Source of the DNA: Saprospiraceae bacterium | GTDB taxonomy: Bacteria > Bacteroidota > Bacteroidia > Chitinophagales > Saprospiraceae | Reading direction: 5' to 3' | Assembly: GCA_016716335.1 (NCBI GenBank) | Contig: JADJWN010000007.1 | Coordinates: 62,001-126,000 of the forward strand | Length of the DNA: 64,000 nucleotides | Part shown: positions 47,444 through 56,348 of the stretch, in pieces | Numbering within the stretch: the stretch's first letter is position 1 | How the letters are laid out: each line of letters starts with the position of its first letter | The notes under the pieces: model-generated | Told to the model about the DNA's origin: nothing | The model's input: the letters and a program-made list of their open reading frames with translations, nothing else | Database searches by the model: none | Position numbers and translations under genes: made by a program

Positions 47444-48589
47444 ATGTTCAGATGTAAAATTTTGGTATTTCTATCGCTTTATTATTTTTCTGGAGTTATG
47501 TCACAAAAAAGGTCGGAAGTGTGGATTCAGCCATTTACAGGAAGTGTAGATCCAATGGAAAAACTGCTCCTTATTAATTTTGAAAAAGATCCCGATACCG
47601 TGTACATTGGATTTGAACCCCAGATGTTTGATAATGCATCAAACGGACGAGGGAAGCTGGTGATAGGTTGGCGTATGGATGGCAAAGTAGATGTATATCA
47701 TGAACCGGGCATACGTCCCGATCCGCAGAAATACTGGATTGCCGGAAATGGTCTGAATAAAATGCAAAGCCTCAATTTTGAGATTGCTGAACTGGACATA
47801 ACGGATACAGGTATCAAGACGCATTTCAGATTTAAGGATCTATACGGACGAAAGATTGAGTTTCTGATTGATGAAAAGAATAAGAAAGCAAGAAAACCAT
47901 TTGATATGGTCGCACCCATGGGAGAGACGGTCGCCAATCCTGCCGGATTACCTTTGATTTTCCTGTATGATTTTTATTTTGTAAGAAGAAGCGATACAGA
48001 ATTCCGGATATTGATTGACGGCAAAAGTCACAGACCTGATAAATTACCTTTGCCCGTAGACTGGTCAAACATGTATTTTACCCGGTACAGTCCTAAACCT
48101 CTGATTTTTATATTGAATCCGGATTTCAGAGGGCACATAGAGCCTGTGCAGATAAATAGCTTGGACGATACAATACATCTAAAGGATAAAGTGCTTTTTC
48201 TCACCCGTCAAAACGGAAAACACTTTCTTGAAAAAATCTCGTTTTTAAATGAAATTGCACCATTGGAGATGCTTTTTGATCCACCCTTCCCCAATCTGCA
48301 TGAGTATGAAGGTGAGAATGAAAGAAGAGGGGAGTTTAAATTCATAAGCTCTGCCGGGGCAGGATGGATAGCAGGTACATATAGTATTCAAAAGGAGAAA
48401 GATTCCTTATTTGTGGAGTTGACTCCTTCCGGTGGGTGGAAGCCCCGGCCTTCAAAAGTGGTACTCGGATTTTTGTATGCCATAGCTAAGCCATTTAAAA
48501 ACTGGCCGAAAAAATACCGTTGGAAAGCTACCGTCACACATTCTCACGGCCAGTATTATATGGAATCAGCATGGAAAAGGACCGAATAA
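47444..48589 (+). CDS. Exported protein of unknown function
   Basis: 381 residues from the ATG at 47444 (a TTG at 47408 is in frame but overlaps the -7 box). A signal peptide ends near FSGVMSQ. The mature part is rich in aromatic and acidic residues and looks all-beta (VYIGFEPQMFDNASNG, DLYGRKIEFLIDE, GLPLIFLYDFYFVRRSD, GWIAGTYSIQKEKDSLFVEL). I recognise no family. It is a one-gene unit with a good promoter and a good terminator that overlaps its stop codon. Confidence 0.72.
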   Translation: MFRCKILVFLSLYYFSGVMSQKRSEVWIQPFTGSVDPMEKLLLINFEKDPDTVYIGFEPQMFDNASNGRGKLVIGWRMDGKVDVYHEPGIRPDPQKYWIAGNGLNKMQSLNFEIAELDITDTGIKTHFRFKDLYGRKIEFLIDEKNKKARKPFDMVAPMGETVANPAGLPLIFLYDFYFVRRSDTEFRILIDGKSHRPDKLPLPVDWSNMYFTRYSPKPLIFILNPDFRGHIEPVQINSLDDTIHLKDKVLFLTRQNGKHFLEKISFLNEIAPLEMLFDPPFPNLHEYEGENERRGEFKFISSAGAGWIAGTYSIQKEKDSLFVELTPSGGWKPRPSKVVLGFLYAIAKPFKNWPKKYRWKATVTHSHGQYYMESAWKRTE

Positions 48590-48607
48590 CTTGATCCGGT
48601 CCTTTTT
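48579..48607 (+). terminator. Terminator of the orphan gene
   Basis: Stem GGACCG/CGGTCC with a 12-base loop and a TTTTT tail. The left arm overlaps the last codons of the gene. Confidence 0.8.
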
Positions 48608-48654
48608 AATTGAAGAAATAATCTCTCAATATAAAACTTCAGAGATACTCCATT

Positions 48655-50359
48655 TTATTTCCTGGTATTCTTTTTCTCATTATTTGGTTCGGGAGTAATC
48701 CAATCATCTGCTTTGTTGTCAGGCCTTATCACCTCATAATCTTCAAATCCTTTTCTTTTAGCTTTCACCTCCCAGTCAAAACTAAAGTTGCCCGTACCCC
48801 CTTTCAATTCCTTTACTTTAAATCCACCAGATGATTTTTCGATAACAGCCAGACCATAGGTATCAGCTGAGTGAGGAGTAAGTTGAATAGTAACTGTATT
48901 TGTATTTGCAACCATCCCGTAGTGATCTGAATATGAAATAAATACTTCGCCATCAGAAAGTCTGCCGGTGCCTCTCTCATATGCGGCAGCTTCAGGCCCT
49001 TCTATGGATGCATACCATATACTGGAACCTTCATTTTCAGGATGGTCCATTCTGAAATTTTTAATATCTGCAAAAATTTGTCCCTGGCCTGACGAATTTA
49101 CATACATGCCTGCTTTAGTATTACTGTTAGCATCCATTACAGATACATAGCCATGATTAGCATTTGAGGAGAGATGACCTACGGAGAAATTTGTACTGTT
49201 ATTCGGACCATAGGTTCTGAAATTTCCGGCACCCATGTCAGTGATAGTAATGATTCCCCTATGATTTCCCTTTTCATCTGCTACACTCATGTACCCTCGG
49301 TTATTGTTGTTAGCCCTGCTTGAAAAATGGATGTTGGTCAATCCATTGGGCCCATAAAACTCTCCAATGCCATAGCGTTGGGATGCGATTGTAAAATCTA
49401 TCCTTGGATTCCCCATATCATCAAAAAGACTCACTACAGGCAAATTGGGTTCCGGTGTAAAATAAGACACCAGAAAATTAGGCTGACCATTCTGCCCGTT
49501 TATCTGCATGAATCCCAGATCTGAAATATTAGCTACCAGATTACCGGAGGGATCAGTAATTTTTAAATCGCCTCCTAAATCTAATGTACCGGAAGGATTA
49601 GCTATACCAATTCCTACATTTCCACTGTTATAATAGATATTATTACCATTTTTGGTAAAATAGCTGGTACCCGGTGGCCCCGGAACACCTTGATCACCTT
49701 TATCACCTTTATCACCTTTCAATCCCTGGATTCCCGGCGGTCCCATGGGGCCTTGATCTCCCTTATCGCCTTTAGGCCCTGCAGGACCCTGAATACCGGG
49801 TTCTCCCCGTTGGACCTTGCGGGCCTTGATCACCTTTATCACCTTTGTCACCTTTCAATCCCTGGACTCCCGGCGGTCCCATGGGGCCTTGATCTCCCTT
49901 ATCGCCTTTGGGACCTACAGGACCCTGAATGCCGGGTTCGCCTTTGGGGCCTGGAGGACCGGGCTGACTGTTGGATGCATAAAGCGCATAAGGTACACTC
50001 AAAAGTTCGGTAGTCCCCACAATACTGTAATCAGTGCCACCGCCTGGAGCTATTTCTGACTGTATGTAATAAGGTCCTGCTGACCAGTCTATGGAATTCA
50101 GATTACCTGATAAAACATTACCTGATCCTACAATTATTGTAATTAAACCATTTTCATTGGTCTTCGAGAGGTGCTGTTCAGCGTACAACGCAACACCATT
50201 TTTAAGAATAGAAATTCTTACCCCTACATCAGCGCTTTTAAGCAATGTTCCATCTGAAGTCCGGATGACAGCCTGATAATTCATTTTATTGGGTGCTTGT
50301 GCATGCACTAAATTTACGAGGTAATAAAACACCAACAAAAAATATAACTTCGTTTTCAT
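48655..50359 (-). CDS. Collagen-like secreted protein with C-terminal Bacteroidota module, one-base frameshift
   Basis: A signal peptide (MKTKLYFLLVFYYLVNLVHA) and the common leader domain (MNYQAVIRTSDGTLLKSADV, LLSVPYALYASNS) are followed by about 100 residues of Gly-X-Y repeat (GPPGPKGEPGIQGPVGPKGD and so on), then a ~310-residue C-terminal part with an S74-like lead-in (GNVGIGIANPSGTLDLG) and a domain with MDHPENEGSSIWYASIEGPE and DWEVKAKRKGFEDYEVIRP. The break is at 49805-49808, where GGGG stands in place of an expected GGG; with one G removed the collagen repeat continues unbroken. The collagen part consists of two near-identical units, so recombination between them is another explanation. 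Surface location is inferred. Confidence 0.83.
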
Positions 50360-50362
50360 GGC

Positions 50363-50836
50363 TTAATATTTTATAATTTTATAAGTTTTCAATACTTTGT
50401 TTTTTTCACTGATTTCCAAAATATACCACGATGATTGCAGACCTGCCATCTGGATTTCTGTAATTTCACCATCTGATTCTCTTATCAGCAGCAGTTTACC
50501 GGATGAATCAAATAATTTGTATTTTAAATAATTAAAAGGATAGTTTTGGAGCTTTATCCTTAGAATATCAGATACCGGATTTGGCATTAAACTGACTTCA
50601 AGAAAGGAGTATTCTTTTCCTGAAACGACAAAAATTTCGTAAGGTTGATGCACTCCCTCACTCACTATCCCGCTTTGATTATAGGCGTATGAAGTTGATA
50701 CTTGCCCTAATGAAAAACTCACGGTTCCACTCCCTGTACTAAAACTCCCACCACTTCCATTAACACTTACCTGTCCCCATGACACTTTTATGAAAAGTAA
50801 CATAGTTGCAATTGTCATTATTCTTTGAATTATCAT
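50363..50836 (-). CDS. Short secreted protein with type IX sorting domain
   Basis: 157 residues from the ATG at 50836 (a TTG at 50848 is in frame). A signal peptide ends near LLFIKVSWGQ. A short body (SVNGSGGSFSTGSGTVSFSL, then YEIFVVSG) leads to a type IX sorting domain of about 75 residues (VSLMPNPVSDILRIKL, YKLFDSSGKLLLIRES, TYKIIKY). It stops 3 bases before the collagen-like gene begins, so the two form an operon. The small body seems to be mainly a carrier for the sorting tail. Confidence 0.8.
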   Translation of the reverse strand: MIIQRIMTIATMLLFIKVSWGQVSVNGSGGSFSTGSGTVSFSLGQVSTSYAYNQSGIVSEGVHQPYEIFVVSGKEYSFLEVSLMPNPVSDILRIKLQNYPFNYLKYKLFDSSGKLLLIRESDGEITEIQMAGLQSSWYILEISEKNKVLKTYKIIKY

Positions 50837-51252
50837 AATAAGTCTCAAAGTTTGGTATTAATAAAAAGCAAAATACTAACGCTCACAACTCAATGAACGA
50901 TTTGTCATCGATTATTATTCACCTCTTTTTCACCAATTCAAAATTATAGCCTTAATACTTGTAAATTGGTGATACAGGTCACCTGTTTACATGATTTTAG
51001 TGAAATAATTTAAAGTGATTTTATAATCTGAATTGTAGTAAATACTTCAATGATGGCTTTAGTAAATAGATCAATACCTGATAAATAATTCATGCTTTTT
51101 AACGTTTTGTATGTAAGTAACCTTCCAAAAATGATTACTTATATTTCAGAAGTAATAACAATTTTTCAAAAACAGCAATTTTGAATTCGATTTTGGAAAA
51201 CGACCTTTAATTGTATGAAATTTTGATGCTTCAACTCATGTTTTTAACTAAG
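50837..51252. other. AT-rich non-coding stretch
   Basis: About 416 bases upstream of the short type IX gene. No open frame with family resemblance, no RNA-like structure and no terminator that I can see. It likely holds the promoter of the minus-strand pair, but no consensus box is clear. Confidence 0.4.
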
Positions 51253-51405
51253 ATTATATATTCTAATTTCGTTGTGAAAATTGAAATCACAATATTATAA
51301 GATCTTTCGCAAAATGAGTCTTAGTAACCTGTTAATGTGAGTAAGCAAAGCGACTTTCTTGTGCTCATATCAGGCCGTGATAGATTTTCTACTACATAGT
51401 TTCAG
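51253..51405 (-). repeat. Decayed copy of the MITE-like repeat
   Basis: Matches the reverse complement of the 36-kb element: ATTATATATTCTAATTTCG at the start, GAAATCACAATATTATAAGA, CTTTCGCAAAATGAGTCTTAG, then CATATCAGGCCG and a final GATTTTCTACTACATAG. The GC-rich palindrome is missing. Confidence 0.6.
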
Positions 51406-51659
51406 TTTATTATATTATCAAAGACACAAGCTGTAATTTCTGATTCTTGCCATTCCTGCGGGAATCAAGATAGCCTTGTTTTTGATAGCAGTGCTGGCCT
51501 GGGTGTTTCTGGCAGTAGTAATGAATATTTTTTCAAAGGGCTGAACTGTTTTCCAACTATTATTAATATGCAGCATTAAGAATAATAATCTGCCTCTTTT
51601 GTAGCTGCCAAAATCCCGCTGATACCCAGCGGCCACGATAGAAAAAAATGCTTTATGAC
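51406..51659. other. Non-coding stretch after the DUF4832 gene
   Basis: 254 bases between the decayed repeat and the stop of the minus-strand DUF4832/CBM6 gene. A reading frame that runs in from the next gene's 3' end (51418-51747) shows no similarity to anything I know and is judged a shadow. Confidence 0.35.
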
Positions 51660-53885
51660 TTATCTGATAGTAAAAGTCACATTGGGAGCCAATATACACT
51701 GACCTGCCTGATCCATTATGAATGGAGAGGAAAGTGGTCTTATGCAATCTGAATTGATATAAATATTGCCTCCGAATCCATTAGGAGGAAACTGGTTGGT
51801 CAGCCAGTTTGCAGAATTGTAAAACTGGTTATTGACATTGCCGTGAAATGTATAGCTTGACAGGAGAGCAGGACCCGCTTTGAATTCAAGCCAATCGATG
51901 TTGAACCCACCCTGACTTGCCAGCAGCCTGATGATATATGCTCCCGGCTTCAATACAAAAGGTCTGGAGGTCAGAGTGGTATAATTACCCCACCAGCCTG
52001 TGGATGGAATATTGAGCACATCCAGTATGTTGTGGTTCTGGTCTCTAAAGCTGATCTGTCCTCCTCCGGGTGCGCTGGATACCCGGTAATCCAGCACGAA
52101 TGCAGATGTTTCACTCACCACGACACCATACTCCATCCAATCTCCCTGATTAATATATCCCAGATTGTAATTGCCCCCGCCCAGATTTTCGACCACTACT
52201 CCGTACATGTCCGTGAAATCCTCTGCCTGTATCAATGCCGGTATAGGTACCATGACCGGAACCACTGTCACCTGACACACAGCCATGAAACCTCCATCCT
52301 GTGTATATGCATAAATATTGGCACTTCCGTATATGGATTTGGTAGTGATCAATCCGTTTGCATTGACCGACACAGTACCGGGTCTGTCCGAGACCCAGGT
52401 GATACCAGGATTGGATGCATTGGATGGTAAAACATTGGCCGTGAGCTGAAAGGTACTGTTTCTCAGCAGTTCGATGGCAGCAGGTGTGACAGATATGCCT
52501 GTGACTTTGATGGGTGGAGTCCCTGCGTTGCCTCCGGTTATTGTCATTTGCCCCAGTGTCAGCCAGCCGGAGAGCTGTTGATCCTGGGAGCTGTTGGCAA
52601 ACCGGACAGGTTTGGCATTGGCGGAATAAATTTCCAGTGGATTACGCACTTTGATTACAGCTGTATATGTTCCATCCGTTAAAGTAGTATCTGAAAAAAA
52701 GGATCGGTAGTTGGCTGCCGAGTCAGGTTGTATAAGGAATAAATTTATCTTTTTCTTACCCAGATATCTGAAATTGTTGCCTGCATCGATGGCTCCGAAC
52801 TCTACTTCCCAGTCGGCATAAAACGGGGCAAAGCCATTATTCTTGATTTTGAGCTCTACCGTAGCCTTACCGTTTGTCGCTGTCAGCCTGTATTGATCCA
52901 CATAGAGCCGGTAGCCCATCATTTTTTGTGCAGTGATAGCATTATTCCATGCTGCTGTGTTGGGGACCAGCTGGGTGAAATTGTGATGTGCAAACAACCA
53001 GGTGGGGCGTATGGAGTCAAAACACTTGAGTACATCCTGACCCACGGTATTTGGCCAATTGTTCCAGATAGTACTTTGTAAAGCAGGGTCGATTTCTCCG
53101 CCAATGGGAAGTCTTTGCCAGTTCAGACCGGCATTGTTGCTTTTGAGTATATTGTGAAAATAGTAAGGAATGTTGTCAGAAATGGATTGTGAAAAAAACA
53201 GCCCGTCGCTGTATCCGAATGCCTGTGGATCCGGCATGTTTTGAGGATATCGGGCCAGCAGATGGGTATTGGGAAATGCACTGAGGTAGGCATTGGCTAT
53301 CAGGGATTTATTGGCATCAGTCATCGCCAGATCAGGTCTCACATTTTCCACATCTCCGATGTGCCACTCACCCCACATGCCATACAATCCAAGGTGTACC
53401 ATAAATATCCTCGGATCTCCGTTGTATCGCTCGCCAAACCTTTCAATAAAATTTAGCATGGCGGCCATCAGATCCGGATCATTCCAGTCGGGGCACAAGT
53501 CATCTACTCCGTTTGGGTTGGGATCCTGGTAATAATATGTTTCCACCAGGTCAATAAGATAGGCCGGCAGATGTGTCTCCCCGAATGCCGGATCAATGTT
53601 GACCTGAATGTAGGCATGGTTGCCATTGACTGCCTCCTGAGCCAGAAAGTTGTCAATAACAGTCCAGTCGAAATCATCCGGTCCGTTCATCACCTCATCT
53701 AATCCGAACAGACGACCCTGAATACTTTTGGGAAAATTATTGGAGGGTGCCCACATGGTAGCAAAGCCCTTCAGAGGATTTAACTCAAGGTTGGGCTGGT
53801 TTACATTGTATGTCAGTGATTGCCAGCTTTGGGCGGATAATAAAGCAAAGGTTAAAATAAAACAGAAAAGGAGCGAAAATCTCAT
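51660..53885 (-). CDS. Secreted multi-domain protein: DUF4874/DUF4832, Ig-like BIG2 and CBM6
   Basis: 741 residues. A signal peptide (MRFSLLFCFILTFALLSAQ) is followed by an N-terminal (beta/alpha)8-like part (NPLKGFATMWAPSNNFP, FGERYNGDPRIFMVHLGL, YGMWGEWHIGD) that fits DUF4874/DUF4832 (about 20-440). A bacterial Ig-like BIG2 domain follows (about 460-545, VTGISVTPAAIELLRNSTFQ), then a CBM6-type carbohydrate-binding module (about 548-670, IQAEDFTDMYGVVVENLGGG) and a final ~65 residues (SYTFHGNVNNQFYNSANWLT). The enzyme domain resembles beta-glycosidases, but the catalytic residues cannot be named with confidence. A cell-surface or secreted glycan-binding role is likely. Confidence 0.8.
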   Translation of the reverse strand: MRFSLLFCFILTFALLSAQSWQSLTYNVNQPNLELNPLKGFATMWAPSNNFPKSIQGRLFGLDEVMNGPDDFDWTVIDNFLAQEAVNGNHAYIQVNIDPAFGETHLPAYLIDLVETYYYQDPNPNGVDDLCPDWNDPDLMAAMLNFIERFGERYNGDPRIFMVHLGLYGMWGEWHIGDVENVRPDLAMTDANKSLIANAYLSAFPNTHLLARYPQNMPDPQAFGYSDGLFFSQSISDNIPYYFHNILKSNNAGLNWQRLPIGGEIDPALQSTIWNNWPNTVGQDVLKCFDSIRPTWLFAHHNFTQLVPNTAAWNNAITAQKMMGYRLYVDQYRLTATNGKATVELKIKNNGFAPFYADWEVEFGAIDAGNNFRYLGKKKINLFLIQPDSAANYRSFFSDTTLTDGTYTAVIKVRNPLEIYSANAKPVRFANSSQDQQLSGWLTLGQMTITGGNAGTPPIKVTGISVTPAAIELLRNSTFQLTANVLPSNASNPGITWVSDRPGTVSVNANGLITTKSIYGSANIYAYTQDGGFMAVCQVTVVPVMVPIPALIQAEDFTDMYGVVVENLGGGNYNLGYINQGDWMEYGVVVSETSAFVLDYRVSSAPGGGQISFRDQNHNILDVLNIPSTGWWGNYTTLTSRPFVLKPGAYIIRLLASQGGFNIDWLEFKAGPALLSSYTFHGNVNNQFYNSANWLTNQFPPNGFGGNIYINSDCIRPLSSPFIMDQAGQCILAPNVTFTIR

Positions 53886-54105
53886 TCAAATTTATTGTTT
53901 CACAAAGTTAAGCTAAACGCCCGAATTTTACCTGTAATCGAACGCCTGTATTCCAAATTTATTCCCTTAAGTACTTTATAACATTGGAAGCCTGACTACT
54001 AAAAGAATAATGGCTGGATTTGCAGAATAGACAAACGGAAAATACCATCAGATAGTATTCTGACGTTTTGCAAAATGATACAGAACATGATAAATCTTCA
54101 TAAAT

Positions 54106-54747
54106 ATGCCCCGAATTGTTCTTTTGCAGCCTTTTATAAGACATTATGCAGGCTCAGTATTTGATCTGCAGGCAGCCACCGGTATTTCAGGTTGGGATGA
54201 AGACGAGAGAGTAAGGGAAAAGCAATCTTATCATGACAGGAGACATTATATCCTTCCGGATGATGGTCGGGGAAGACAGGTGGAATTACCTGTGAGCTAT
54301 ACAGAATCTTGTCCGGATAACGTCTTTGATAAAACAGACATCAAAAGCGGTCCATGCAGAATCACCTCTGTAACCGAAGGGCTCAATGTCAATCAAAATG
54401 ATCCGGCATATGCATCTCCGTTTCCTTTGGGAATGGGATTGTTAAGGTTGGGGAATTCTTTGCATTATGCAAAAAACATCATTCATGCTGATTTGGTGGG
54501 TTTTTCAGTTATTCCTGATAAACTTGTTATCCGTAATCGTTTTGACCATCAGATTTCGGCATTATATTATGACTTCAGTAATCATATTACTGTGGACCTG
54601 TCAGAATTGTCGCCAGGATTTTATCAGGGGGATTTTTTTCTTAACATGCAGTTGCTGCATAGTTTTACCATGCTCAAATGTTTTCCATTAGTGCTGGCGT
54701 ATGACCGGGATACACGAAAGTATCAACCCGAGAATACACTTTGGTGA
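54106..54747 (+). pseudogene. Open frame of unknown origin with a degraded type IX tail-like end
   Basis: 213 codons. The first ~120 residues match nothing I know. The later part, IPDKLVIRNRFDHQISALYY and DLSELSPGFYQGDF, looks like a type IX sorting domain (NPxxDxLxI, then DLSxLxxGxYxx) in worn form: the conserved prolines and the glycine turn are partly lost and the tail runs into unrelated sequence. It may be the remnant of a secreted protein gene. I do not claim it is expressed. Confidence 0.35.
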
Positions 54748-54759
54748 TATTTCAGGGAA

Positions 54760-54890
54760 TTTTTTCAGACGGGCCCGCATAAACAATCTCCACCCCCAAT
54801 TACAGCATCAGGCTGATTTGTAAAAGTGATTTCTTATTGCAGTTTCACCCCCATCTCTAAGCACTGATGCATAGACTAAGTGATGGCAAC
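54760..54890 (+). repeat. Decayed copy of the MITE-like repeat
   Basis: Same orientation as the 36-kb copy: CAGACGGGCCCGCATAAAC at the left, GATTTGTAAAAGTG in the middle, and CTTATTGCAGTTTCACCCCC, then GATGCATAGACTAAG at the right. Identity is low but co-linear. It occupies about a third of the 440-base gap before the next gene; the rest (54891-55187) shows no feature. Confidence 0.5.
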
Positions 54891-55187
54891 CTACTGAGCA
54901 AAACCACTTTGGTGGAACCTGATTTTATACCTTATTATGATGATTCTGGTTTCGTTAAGCTCTTTTTTTAATCTGACATATGTACTGCTTATTTTAAAAT
55001 TACTACGTTTCAATACCTGAAATTTCACATCACTTACTGATATTCTCATTTTTGAATCGTAATTATTAAAAAACCCCATGTTTTCATACATTTCTTATTT
55101 ATGTATTTTGAGTACACCTTCTTATCGGGGAGGTGTACATTTTTTCATTTGCAATCATTTAGAAGGATTCTGTTAATAGCAAATAGG

Positions 55188-55970
55188 ATGGAGAACTCCC
55201 ACCCTCGTTTTTTTGGTCCTCTGGAATTGCTGAATGTTTCGGAAGCAGATAATTCAGGTTTTGTATCAGATACCGATGTAATCAATGCAAAAACTGTCCA
55301 CTATCCGGATTGTCAGCAGATCATCCTGTGGCTTCCGGACCACTACAGGTATTACAACGATATTTTGATTAAGGATAGGTTAAAATCAGAATTAATTTAT
55401 CATAAGAAGATCGGGGACATTGTTCAGGGTTCGGTACAGATTATCATTGACAGCGTTTTTATTTATCCGGGAGATTTTGAAATCATCATCATCAGCTCTT
55501 CCGGAAAACTCTACCATATCTATTTCAGGAAGTATCCGGAGGGAATAACTCCGAAAAGCAATAAACAATCCGTCCATATTGATGTAAATACTGACAAAAA
55601 TCCTGTTATTTACAGGGATGGATTGGGTAATGAAATACCCAATGAGGATTTGATTTTAAGGGAGAATGTCATAGCCTCCACATTTGGCAAAATCTTCCGC
55701 CACGTCTCTTATGTAAGTTATGGCCGTGAGGGTGAAGTAGTGTACAGAGAAGGGGATAAAACCATCCGGTTTTATATGGAAATGGGCGGTGGCAACTGTG
55801 TTTTTTATCTCAATATTCCGGATGAAACAGAATGGGAAGCCACCACCGGATTTCCGCTATCCAGCAGAAGTGAAATCATACAATATGTAGCAGAGTCCAC
55901 ACTCAAAGATCAGGCTCCTTCCTGTAAGTACCGGATCTCACCCAAAGAGATAGCTTATTACAAAAAATAA
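55188..55970 (+). CDS. Protein of unknown function, about 260 residues
   Basis: The ATG at 55188 follows AATAGG; the frame is also open upstream to 55101, but that part is basic and aromatic and looks untranslated. The body has no signal peptide and no membrane segment. It looks mostly beta (QQIILWLPDHYRYYNDILI, IIIDSVFIYPGDFEIIIISS, GKLYHIYFRKYPEG, NCVFYLNIPDETEWEA) and ends in CKYRISPKEIAYYKK. I do not recognise a family. It lies among accessory genes with no close neighbour on either side. Confidence 0.6.
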   Translation: MENSHPRFFGPLELLNVSEADNSGFVSDTDVINAKTVHYPDCQQIILWLPDHYRYYNDILIKDRLKSELIYHKKIGDIVQGSVQIIIDSVFIYPGDFEIIIISSSGKLYHIYFRKYPEGITPKSNKQSVHIDVNTDKNPVIYRDGLGNEIPNEDLILRENVIASTFGKIFRHVSYVSYGREGEVVYREGDKTIRFYMEMGGGNCVFYLNIPDETEWEATTGFPLSSRSEIIQYVAESTLKDQAPSCKYRISPKEIAYYKK

Positions 55971-56348
55971 GCTGACCTGCAAAAAAATTTAAAGGAATTC
56001 AGAACAACTCAGTTTTCAGAAATCTCACTTTCTTTTGATTTAAACCCTTATTCAGGAAGACTTAATCTGTCTTTTTCGATACACATAGTATCTCACCGGA
56101 TTGTCAAACAGGCTAAAAATATCATACAGGATATTTTCCTAGGGCCGGAGATGATAATTTTTAACAGGCTCAATTACCCATCTTCCATAATGATGATCAA
56201 TAATTTTTATCACTCTGTGCCTGCACCTTTCAATGAGTAAATCATACGCTTAAATGAAATTACACACATCTTCACTACACATTTTTTTTCATGACTAATC
56301 ATTAGCTTCAATTTTGACCCATCATTAAATCAAAAATAATATTCCGCC
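55971..56348. other. Intergenic region before the S74 gene
   Basis: 378 bases, AT-rich. A near-consensus -7 box (CAATTTTG, one mismatch to TAnnTTTG) lies about 40 bases before the S74 ATG. I see no other feature. Confidence 0.4.

Noticed and set aside
51418..51747. Minus-strand frame of 109 codons overlapping the end of the DUF4832 gene
   Set aside because: No similarity, no start signal, and composition like non-coding DNA. The DUF4832 gene ends cleanly in its own frame.
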